NCBI GenBank assembly: GCA_021647405.1
Contig: JAKIUU010000007.1
Location: 19,447-83,446 of the forward strand
Length of the DNA: 64,000 bases
Source of the DNA: Flavobacteriaceae bacterium
GTDB taxonomy: Bacteria; Bacteroidota; Bacteroidia; Flavobacteriales; Flavobacteriaceae
Direction: 5' to 3'
Part shown: one piece after another, positions 8,193 through 15,292 of the stretch
Layout: every line of letters begins with the position of its first letter
Position numbering within the stretch: position 1 is the stretch's first letter
The notes under the pieces: generated by a model
What the model was told of the DNA's origin: nothing
Database searches by the model: none
Seen by the model: the letters and a program-made list of their open reading frames with translations, nothing else
Position numbers and translations under genes: made by a program

Positions 8193-11100
8193 ATGTGTTT
8201 TAAATATATAAAGACAGTGGCTTATAGCAGCCCTAAAAAAGGATTAGTTATAGCTGTGGGCTTTTTTTTGATAGGCCTGTTATTTATATTTACTTTGGCG
8301 CGCTATCATGTACAAACCGAACACAAACTTAAAATTGCTAGTTTAGAACAGATACGCTTAGCCCTTGTTTATGCGCATCTTGAGAAAGAAGACCCTACCC
8401 TAACTATATTACAAGCTAAACATCTCTTTCTCACAAACACCGTAAGCCTTCTAAATACATTACTCGAAAAAAAATGGGACGACCCTTTGCTTCTTCTTAT
8501 TTCTAAAGAAGAAAGGGGAAGAATTAAGAATCTTATAAAACAAATAGCACACTTTAAAGTCCTTTTAAAGGAAAAAAAATCTCCTGAAGCAAAGGCCACT
8601 CACGATGTGGTTTTTAATTCAATAATCAACAATATCAATACTTTAGATGCGCGGCTTAAAAAAAGGGCGACACACCAAAACAGTGTTTTTTATATATTTC
8701 AAGTGGTCTTGATCATAATTGCCATTGCTTGGTTGGTTTTTACCATTATTACCTTGCGGTATGTCAAGGTAGATAGAAAAAAATTGCAATCTGTTCAAAA
8801 GGATCTTTTAGAAAAATTAAAGCGCAACAATTATTTTTTAGAAAAAGCACAAGACATTTCAAATCTGGGGTATTATACTTTTAACTTAAGTACAAGAGAA
8901 TGGACAGCCTCCGATTTTATTTTAGATTTGGTAGGCTATAAAAAAGGCAATAATATTTTAGGTGATTGGAAAAAAATTGTCCATCCAGATGATGGAGATG
9001 TCTTGCCAAAAATTTTCTATGACAACACAGTAACTGGTGATTTTTCTTTCGATTTAACCTACAGGGTTATCAGAAAACAAGATGGTAAAACGCGTTGGAT
9101 TCACCATGTCGCTAGTAAATTAGAGGGTGTTGATAATCAAAGCGATATTGCTGTAATAGGTGTGATACAGGATGTCACTAAACGCAAAAATGATGAAGAA
9201 ATTTTAGAACAAAGCCACCAAAGGTTTAAAAGTTTATTTGATGAAAACCCCATTGGTATTTGGGAAGATGATTACTCTGAAGTAATCCAACTTCTGAATG
9301 ATAAAAAGCAAGAAGTACCCAACTTAAAAGCCTATTTAGACAGCCACCCCGATTTTGTGCTAAGATGTGCATTTAAAGACACTATTTTAAATGTAAACGC
9401 AAGCCTTTTAGATTTGTTTGAGGTGGCCGATAAGAAAGAGTTTGGTCAACATTTAAAGGCGCATTTTAATGAAGAACATTTAAAGCTTTACAAAAAAGGT
9501 TTGTTGGCCATTGCTCTCAACAAAAGAAGTTTAGAAAGCGAAATAGATTTTGTAACCAAAACGGGCAAAACAATCAACACCATATTAAAGGTGGTGATGG
9601 TAGGTGATAAAGGAAAGGCTCTTTTTACTATTAATAATATAACCGAACGCAAGTTGGCAGAACAGGCCTTAATAGAAAGCCATAAAAAGTTAGAAGAGGC
9701 GCAAAATATAACAGGCTTGGGCACTTTTATTTTTTATGACAACACAAGTACATTTGAAACATCAACTTTACTCAATAATATTGCGGGTATTGACAAGTCT
9801 TTTAAAAGAGATGTTGAGGGGTGGAAAACCTTAGCACATCCTGATGATTACGGACAGATGAAGCACTTTTTTGACGAGAGTGAATTGGTAAATATTTCAC
9901 ATGAATTTAGAGTCATAAGACCAAAGGATAAAAAAATTATTTGGGTTTTGGCACATTTAAAAAAAGTGTTTGATAATAAAGGCAACCGCAAAAAGATAAC
10001 AGGCACCATTCAAGATATTACCCAACGCAAACAAGCCGAAGAAAATCTTAAACAATCGGATGCCATTTTAAGCAGATTAAATTCTATGGTGTTGGTTAAC
10101 GATGGCCATTCTAATATAATTTATGTATCGCCCAGCGTAAAACAAGTATTGGGTTATGAGCCCGAAGAACTGTTAGGACAAGGGTGGTGGAACAAAACTT
10201 ATGAAACGGCAGCCGAAGCTAAAAAGGTTCAAGAAGCCGTTACTAATTATTTGTATCAGAGTGGTCCTAAAACCGAAAGAGTAACTTATAGAAAAATAAA
10301 AACAAAAGCAGGCGGTTTTAGACATATAGAATGGCATATTTCTAAAGGGGTTGGTAAAACGTATATAAATATTGGCGTAGACATAACCCAACGTTATAGA
10401 GAAGAGCAAATCAAAAAAATTATCTTTGACATAAGTAAATATGCCCATTCAAATCCAAAAATAGAAGACTTGTTGCCTTTTGTTAAAGACAGTTTGAGCA
10501 CATTTATAGATACCTCAAATTTTTATGTGGCCCTGTGCAATCCTGAAAAACAAACATTTAGTTTGCCCTATGTGGCTGGTGAAGACGCTGACTTACAAGG
10601 TAAATCATTTCCATATGGAAAATCTCTTACAGCTTATGTGTTACGTAAAAAGAAGACAACTGTTTTAAGGCATACAGAATTTGAAGACCTAGATAAAAGT
10701 GGCGAAGCTAAACTTCTAGGGAAACCTTCAAAAATATGGGTAGGTGTTCCTTTAATTGAGGCTAATAAAGCCATAGGCGTCATGACTGTTCAAAGTTATA
10801 CAGATACAGATGCGTTTAAAAAAGAAGATATTGCTTTACTAGAACACATAGCCACCTATATTAGTCAGGTTATAAAGCAGGCACAAGATTACGAAAAGAT
10901 ACAATTGCTCAATCAGTCCATGATTCAAAGTCCAGCCGCTATTGTTATAACCGACAGAGCAGGCTGTATAGAATATGTAAATCCCACTTTTAGCAAATTG
11001 AGTGGTTATTCATATAAGGAAGCCATAGGTCAAAACCCACGTATATTAAAATCAGGTGACCAAGAGGATGCTTATTATAAAAATCTATGGGATACCATAA

Positions 11101-11915
11101 CAATGGGTAAAATCTGGCGGGGCGAGTTTGTTAACAAAAGCTTAGACAACAGGAAGTATCTGGTTTCTGCTACTATTTCGCCTGTTAAAGATAGCTCTGG
11201 AGAGATTACCCATTTTATTGGCGTACAAGAAGATATTACCGAAAAACGCCAATTAGAACGCGATTATCTCAATGCTTTTATTGAAGCCCAAGAAGAAGAA
11301 AAAGCGCATTTTGGCGAAGAATTACACGATGGTATCAGTCAGATATTGGCAGCAGAGGCCATGTACATAGAAATTCTTATCAAACAAAACAAAGACCGCC
11401 TTAAAGACAAAGCCCAATATTTGCTTAAAGTGAGAGAGCTTAATCTGAGTGCCATAGAAGATGCTAGGAATATTTCACACGGTTTGATGTCAAAACAGCT
11501 CAAAGAAAAAGGCATGATAAAAGCCATTGCACAAATTTGTAACGATTTTAGCAAATCAAAAAATATCAACTTTAAATTTACCTGTAAAAATCTTTTAGAA
11601 AAGGATATTGCTAAAGAAATTAAGACAAACCTATTTAGGGTTACTCAAGAAATAAGTACCAATATTGTGCGTCATTCACTGGCTAAAAAAGCCAGTGTAA
11701 GTTTTGAAAAAACAGCCGATAACAATTTAATATTGCTTATTGAAGATGATGGTGTGGGTATTGATTTTGAAAAGATTAAAAAAGAGAAAAAAGGGGCAGG
11801 GCTTAAAAACATAGAACGCCGGATTACTTTGCTCAACGGCAAGTTAGCCATAGAAAGTGTTTTAGAAAAAGGGACTAAATTTATCATAACAGTACCTTTA
11901 GCTACTTCAATATGA
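8193..11915 (+). CDS. Multi-PAS/GAF membrane sensor histidine kinase (HisKA_3 type)
   Basis: A 1240-residue kinase. There are two membrane helices (about 18-40 and 167-190) flanking a roughly 125-residue extracytoplasmic helical region. Four PAS-like domains follow (about 220-330, 340-490, 505-612, 620-735; the first and third end in HPDD...IQDVT/IQDIT motifs). Then come a GAF domain (about 745-905), a fifth PAS (about 915-1025), the phosphoacceptor region EEKAHFGEELHDGISQIL with His near residue 1045, and a HATPase_c domain (1130-1238). The ATP-binding boxes are intact: Asn/His in QEISTNIVRHS, DDGVGID, and GAGLKNIERR. No response regulator is adjacent, so it is an orphan. The core is clearly paralogous to the kinase at 39.0-40.9 kb. 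Confidence 0.9.
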   Translation: MCFKYIKTVAYSSPKKGLVIAVGFFLIGLLFIFTLARYHVQTEHKLKIASLEQIRLALVYAHLEKEDPTLTILQAKHLFLTNTVSLLNTLLEKKWDDPLLLLISKEERGRIKNLIKQIAHFKVLLKEKKSPEAKATHDVVFNSIINNINTLDARLKKRATHQNSVFYIFQVVLIIIAIAWLVFTIITLRYVKVDRKKLQSVQKDLLEKLKRNNYFLEKAQDISNLGYYTFNLSTREWTASDFILDLVGYKKGNNILGDWKKIVHPDDGDVLPKIFYDNTVTGDFSFDLTYRVIRKQDGKTRWIHHVASKLEGVDNQSDIAVIGVIQDVTKRKNDEEILEQSHQRFKSLFDENPIGIWEDDYSEVIQLLNDKKQEVPNLKAYLDSHPDFVLRCAFKDTILNVNASLLDLFEVADKKEFGQHLKAHFNEEHLKLYKKGLLAIALNKRSLESEIDFVTKTGKTINTILKVVMVGDKGKALFTINNITERKLAEQALIESHKKLEEAQNITGLGTFIFYDNTSTFETSTLLNNIAGIDKSFKRDVEGWKTLAHPDDYGQMKHFFDESELVNISHEFRVIRPKDKKIIWVLAHLKKVFDNKGNRKKITGTIQDITQRKQAEENLKQSDAILSRLNSMVLVNDGHSNIIYVSPSVKQVLGYEPEELLGQGWWNKTYETAAEAKKVQEAVTNYLYQSGPKTERVTYRKIKTKAGGFRHIEWHISKGVGKTYINIGVDITQRYREEQIKKIIFDISKYAHSNPKIEDLLPFVKDSLSTFIDTSNFYVALCNPEKQTFSLPYVAGEDADLQGKSFPYGKSLTAYVLRKKKTTVLRHTEFEDLDKSGEAKLLGKPSKIWVGVPLIEANKAIGVMTVQSYTDTDAFKKEDIALLEHIATYISQVIKQAQDYEKIQLLNQSMIQSPAAIVITDRAGCIEYVNPTFSKLSGYSYKEAIGQNPRILKSGDQEDAYYKNLWDTITMGKIWRGEFVNKSLDNRKYLVSATISPVKDSSGEITHFIGVQEDITEKRQLERDYLNAFIEAQEEEKAHFGEELHDGISQILAAEAMYIEILIKQNKDRLKDKAQYLLKVRELNLSAIEDARNISHGLMSKQLKEKGMIKAIAQICNDFSKSKNINFKFTCKNLLEKDIAKEIKTNLFRVTQEISTNIVRHSLAKKASVSFEKTADNNLILLIEDDGVGIDFEKIKKEKKGAGLKNIERRITLLNGKLAIESVLEKGTKFIITVPLATSI

Positions 11916-11919
11916 CCTA

Positions 11920-12039
11920 CAAAACACCTCGAAAAAGGCGCTTTTTTTTGTTTCGTTTTTTTGGAGAAGCAAAAAAATGAAAGAGAAACTGCCCAAAATT
12001 AATTTGCCTTTTTGTAAGCAAACAAATTAAGTACAGAAA
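11920..12039 (+). repeat. Intergenic repeat R3, copy a
   Basis: Starts AAAACACCTCGAAAAAGGCG only 4 bp after the kinase stop and runs through TTGGAGAAGCAAAAAAATGA to AACAAATTAAGTACAGAAAA. The AAAAAGG...C-rich...T-run part can fold as a short hairpin with a U tract, so it might also terminate the kinase transcript. Other copies are at 12426 and 14757. Confidence 0.8.
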
Positions 12040-12184
12040 ACAACAAGTCACGTCATTGCGATGAATGAAGCGGAGCGAAATGAAGAAGCAATCTCATTAT
12101 TATGAAAAAGATTGCTTCAAATCAGCACACTGCGTTTATAATTTTTTGCAAGAACATTTTTGCGAGGAACGATGTGACGTGGCC
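12040..12184 (+). repeat. Intergenic repeat R2, copy b (full length)
   Basis: Near-identical to 6415-6558, from CAACAAGTCACGTCATTGCG to GAGGAACGATGTGACGTG, with the same AAGCAATCT / AGATTGCTT stem. It directly abuts R3 copy a. Confidence 0.85.
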
Positions 12185-12229
12185 TGCCCGTACCGAAAAG
12201 CTACGTTCGGGTGGGCCCGCCTACCGCCG

Positions 12230-12310
12230 TACCCTATAAATTGAAAATACCTGCCCACTAGGGTGAGATAACCACGCTCACGCCAAAGGCGTGACCTCGT
12301 TAAGAGATTA
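12230..12310 (+). repeat. Intergenic repeat R1, copy b
   Basis: Same start TACCCTATAAATTGAAAATA as copy a. The hairpin CACGCCAAAGGCGTG lies at 12279-12293 and the end is CCTCGTTAAGAGATTA. Confidence 0.85.
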
Positions 12311-12506
12311 TTTTGAAGTAAGCATTCAAAACTTTTTCGCCCGTGTAACAAATCAAATACGTTAAAAATTTCAGAAGCCTTGGAAGAAATTTAGTATTTT
12401 ATTTGCGGTTTTCATCAGATTTATTGGTGAAAAACACCTCGAAAAAGGCTCCTTTTTTTGGTTCGTTTTTTTGGAGAGGCAAAAAAATGAAAAAGAAACC
12501 GTTCAG
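12311..12506 (+). repeat. Repeat block U + R3, copy b (R3 truncated)
   Basis: Matches 14641-14838 closely. U runs from TTTGAAGTAAGCATTCAAAA to GATTTATTGG. R3 copy b (12426-12506) follows but ends after AAAAGAAACCGTTCAG, lacking the last third present at 11920 and 14757. Confidence 0.8.
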
Positions 12507-12535
12507 AATATATTTGTTACGGTACTTTAAAATCC

Positions 12536-12592
12536 GTCCACTAGGGTAAGGTAACCACGCCCACGCCAAAGGCGGGGACTCGTTAAGACATT
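12536..12592 (+). repeat. Intergenic repeat R1, copy c (diverged)
   Basis: CCACTAGGGTAAGGTAACCA, then CACGCCAAAGGCGGG (12562-12576) in which the right arm of the hairpin is mutated, then ACTCGTTAAGACATT. It lacks the TACCCTATAAATTG leader. Confidence 0.75.
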
Positions 12593-12665
12593 TTATATTA
12601 TTTTTTTAAATTACTTATTAAAATATTTTAACAAAAATGTGCGCAGCTTGAATTGTTTAAATAAA

Positions 12666-13865
12666 TCAAAGCAGTCCTACTTTAACAAGGCATTTTTTCA
12701 TAGCCCTATAAGTGCGTTCAATATCATTATCTAAACCAATAGAAAAACGGATAAGACCCGCAGTTAGCCCCATGGCTGCTTGTTCGTCTTCTGGAATTTC
12801 AGAAGAGGTACCTGTGCCGGGGGCATTAAAGAGGGTTTTATAAAAACCGAGACTCACAGCCAAATACCCCAACTTATTTTCCTGCATAAGCTCCATTAAG
12901 GCATCAGCTTTTTCTAGGCTTCCTGCATCAAAAGCCAACATACCGCCAAAACCAAATTCGGTATTGTACATGCTTTTATAAAGCGCATTTTGTGGATGTG
13001 ATTTTAAACCCGGATATAAAACACGGAGGCCATTCTGTTCAAATTTCTGTGCCAAATACAGGGCGTTCTCACTGTGTTTTTTTATGCGGATGTGCAAGGT
13101 CCTCATGTTTTTTAAAACACTTGCAGAACGCATACTATCCATAACCGGCCCTAAAAGCATGCTCGCGCCATCATTCACATTTTTCAAACTCTCTATAAAT
13201 GTTGTTGAAGCACATACAACGCCTGCTACAGTATCGCTGGTGCCGTTAATATATTTTGTCAAACTATGAATAACTATGTCGGCGCCAAGCAATTTTGGTG
13301 TGATGCTTAAAGGCGAAAATGTGTTGTCAACCACCAATGTTAAATTGTATTTTTTTGCCAATTTAGATAAGCTGATAATGTCGGCTACTTCTAAAAGTGG
13401 GTTGCTAACCGATTCGCAGTAAAGTACTTTGGTCTTTTTTGTGATGGCAGCTTCAACAGCTTTGAGATTTGTAATAGCGACAAACGATGTTGTGATATTA
13501 AACTTTGGTGCGAAATTTTTTAAAAAGGCATAAGTGCCACCATAAATGGTGCGCGAACAAACAATATGGTCGTTTGCACTGCACAATTGAAGTAATGTAG
13601 ATGTGATAGCCCCCATGCCAGAAGCTGCTACATTGGCAGTTTCAGTACCTTCCATAGCGGCTAAAGCTTCGGATAAATACAAGTTACTCGGACTCGAGTG
13701 GCGTGCGTATAAATAACAACCTTTGGCTTGTCCTTCAAAGGTATCCATCATTGATTTGGCAGCCAAAAAAGTATAAGTAGAAGAGTCGGATATTGAAGGG
13801 TTTACGCCTCCAAATTCGCCAAAATATTGGAGGTCTTGAATTTTATTTGCGGCTTTAGTTTCCAT
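12666..13865 (-). CDS. Cys/Met-metabolism PLP-dependent enzyme (methionine gamma-lyase-like, uncertain substrate)
   Basis: A 399-residue fold-type I PLP enzyme of the trans-sulfuration family. Visible features are YARHSSPSNLYLSEALAAME, ASGMGAITSTLL, VVDNTFSPLS and the PLP-lysine motif HSLTKYINGTSD with Lys near residue 204. Members include methionine gamma-lyase, cystathionine synthases/lyases and O-acetylhomoserine sulfhydrylases. The loop that carries the special Cys in true methionine gamma-lyases (YGCT) reads IYGGTYAFL here, so that activity is doubtful. It diverges from an Lrp/AsnC regulator, which suggests amino-acid-responsive control. Repeats bracket the pair. No signal peptide is seen, so it is cytoplasmic. 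Confidence 0.82.
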   Translation of the reverse strand: METKAANKIQDLQYFGEFGGVNPSISDSSTYTFLAAKSMMDTFEGQAKGCYLYARHSSPSNLYLSEALAAMEGTETANVAASGMGAITSTLLQLCSANDHIVCSRTIYGGTYAFLKNFAPKFNITTSFVAITNLKAVEAAITKKTKVLYCESVSNPLLEVADIISLSKLAKKYNLTLVVDNTFSPLSITPKLLGADIVIHSLTKYINGTSDTVAGVVCASTTFIESLKNVNDGASMLLGPVMDSMRSASVLKNMRTLHIRIKKHSENALYLAQKFEQNGLRVLYPGLKSHPQNALYKSMYNTEFGFGGMLAFDAGSLEKADALMELMQENKLGYLAVSLGFYKTLFNAPGTGTSSEIPEDEQAAMGLTAGLIRFSIGLDNDIERTYRAMKKCLVKVGLL

Positions 13866-14023
13866 AATAAATAATTTTAAAACTTATTGTAAAATAACTA
13901 AATATCAATAAATATATCAATATATATATTTAAATACAGTAATTAAAACTATATATTATAAAATAATAAGTAATAATTACAATTATTATGCTTATAATTG
14001 TGTTTATATGAAAATATTACATT

Positions 14024-14485
14024 ATGGCTTTAGATACAACCGATAAAAAATTACTTTACTATTTACAAAAAGACAGTAAAGTGGCTATAAAAATTTTGGC
14101 TTCAAAATTAAATTTATCAGTTACAGCTGTTTATGAACGCATTAAGAAGTTGGAAAAATCGGGGGTTATTGAAAAGTATGTGGCTGTTTTAAACAAGGAT
14201 AAAATAGATAAAAATTTTATCGTTTTTTGTCAAATAAAACTCATCAAACATTCGCATGATTACATCCAAAAATTTGAAAATGATGTGCTTGATTTTGATG
14301 AAGTTTTAGAATGCTATAATATTGGTGGCGATTACGATTATATTCTAAAAGTAATTGTAGAGAACATGCAGGCGTACCGTAATTTTATCAATACCAAGCT
14401 CACCACCTTAAATTATATTGGCAGCACGCATAGTGCCTTTATAATAAGCGAAATTAAGCAACAGAACAGCGTTTCTTTGACATAA
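14024..14485 (+). CDS. Lrp/AsnC-family transcriptional regulator
   Basis: A 153-residue protein. The N-terminal winged HTH (about residues 1-60) starts ALDTTDKKLLYYLQKDSK and has the recognition part LNLSVTAVYERIKKLEKSG, a standard Lrp/AsnC pattern. The C-terminal RAM/AsnC ligand domain (about 65-148) contains ECYNIGGDYDYILKV. Such proteins bind DNA as oligomers and sense amino acids. It is divergent from the PLP enzyme across a 158-bp, extremely AT-rich gap with TATATA runs, where its operators are likely to lie, so control of the PLP gene plus autoregulation is the simple inference. Confidence 0.9.
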   Translation: MALDTTDKKLLYYLQKDSKVAIKILASKLNLSVTAVYERIKKLEKSGVIEKYVAVLNKDKIDKNFIVFCQIKLIKHSHDYIQKFENDVLDFDEVLECYNIGGDYDYILKVIVENMQAYRNFINTKLTTLNYIGSTHSAFIISEIKQQNSVSLT

Positions 14486-14580
14486 AAAATGTTAAAGAAT
14501 TATTAGATTTCTCGGCCTCCCGCCAGAATGATACTGTCGGGCAGGTTAATCTCCACAACGATTGTTACTGTGCTTCAATG

Positions 14581-14637
14581 CCCGCCGTGGTGGGATAACC
14601 ACGCCCACGCCAAAGGCGTGACCTCGTTAAGACATTA
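14581..14637 (+). repeat. Intergenic repeat R1, copy d
   Basis: CCCGCCGTGGTGGGATAACC, then the hairpin CACGCCAAAGGCGTG (14606-14620), then ACCTCGTTAAGACATTATT. It directly precedes the U block, as copy b does at 12.3 kb. Confidence 0.85.
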
Positions 14638-14640
14638 TTG

Positions 14641-14877
14641 GTTTGAAGTAAGCATTCAAAACTTTTTCGCCTGTGTAACAAATCAAATACGTTAAAAATT
14701 TCAGAAGCCTTGGAAGAAATTTAGTATTTGATTTGCGGTTTTCATCAGTAATGATGAAAAACACCTCGAAAAAGGCTCCTTTTTTTGTTTCGTTTTTTTG
14801 GAGAAGCAAAAAAATGAAAGAGAAACTGGCCAAAATTTATTTGCCTTTTTGTAAGCAAACAAATTATATACAGAAAA
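14641..14877 (+). repeat. Repeat block U + R3, copy c (full R3)
   Basis: U is 14641-14756 and R3 is about 14757-14877. The first 198 bp match 12311-12506 with few differences. The R3 end (GTAAGCAAACAAATTATATA) matches copy a at 12 kb. Confidence 0.8.
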
Positions 14878-14913
14878 CAACAAGTTACGTTTTTGCGAGG
14901 AACAAAGTGACGG
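14878..14913 (+). repeat. Intergenic repeat R2, copy c (internally deleted)
   Basis: Reads ACAACAAGTTACG and then jumps directly to TTTTTGCGAGGAACAAAGTG. It has both ends of R2 but lacks about 110 bp of the middle, including the AAGCAATCT stem. Confidence 0.8.
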
Positions 14914-14952
14914 GGTAATCTTTTGAAAAGAAGTTACCCTACTTCAAGAGCC

Positions 14953-15010
14953 TGCTACCAGGGAGAGATAACCACGCCCACGCCAAAGGCTTGCCCTCGT
15001 TAAGACATTT
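14953..15010 (+). repeat. Intergenic repeat R1, copy e (diverged)
   Basis: CTACCAGGGAGAGATAACCA, then CACGCCAAAGGCTTG (14979-14993) with a damaged right arm, then CCCTCGTTAAGACATTT. Confidence 0.75.
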
Positions 15011-15292
15011 CAGTTAGTGCGGAGACTGTCTTTCTATCGAACCCGACTATCTGTAGATAGGGGCAAAGACCCCCAGGGAAAAATGTTTATTGGTCTTATT
15101 AGCTAGTTAAAACGCGGTACTTTTAGTACAAGACTTTCAGTTTTAACAAATTTTAAGGTCTGAAGCTTGATGCCCGAAGCCTGAAGTAATCTTCAAGCTC
15201 CCATCTTCCGACTTCAATCCTAATCAATAATTTTAAAATAGCATTTCATGCTTTATGTAAACCTGTGTATTTTTAGTGTACAGTGGTTTGGC

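Larger units (their letters stand above)
11916..12665. other. 750-bp non-coding spacer made almost entirely of dispersed repeats
   Basis: In order it contains R3 copy a, R2 copy b, a GC-richer patch (about 12182-12229), R1 copy b, the U block plus R3 copy b, R1 copy c and an AT-rich tail. A short frame here (12136-12351, minus) is repeat-derived and not credible as a gene. Confidence 0.7.
14486..15292. other. 807-bp non-coding spacer: repeats then unassigned sequence
   Basis: 14581-15010 is a mosaic of R1 copy d, U, R3 copy c, a deleted R2 copy and R1 copy e. 15011-15290 is unassigned. It includes the palindrome CTATCTGTAGATAG (15047-15060) and a stretch rich in GAAGC/CTTC words (15160-15220). 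Three short frames over 14627-14918 lie inside the repeats and I do not count them as genes. Confidence 0.65.

Noticed and set aside
14627..14918. Three short overlapping frames in the 14.6-14.9 kb spacer (and one at 12136-12351)
   Set aside because: They lie inside the R3/U repeats, on both strands, with low-complexity Phe/Lys-rich products that would recur with every repeat copy.
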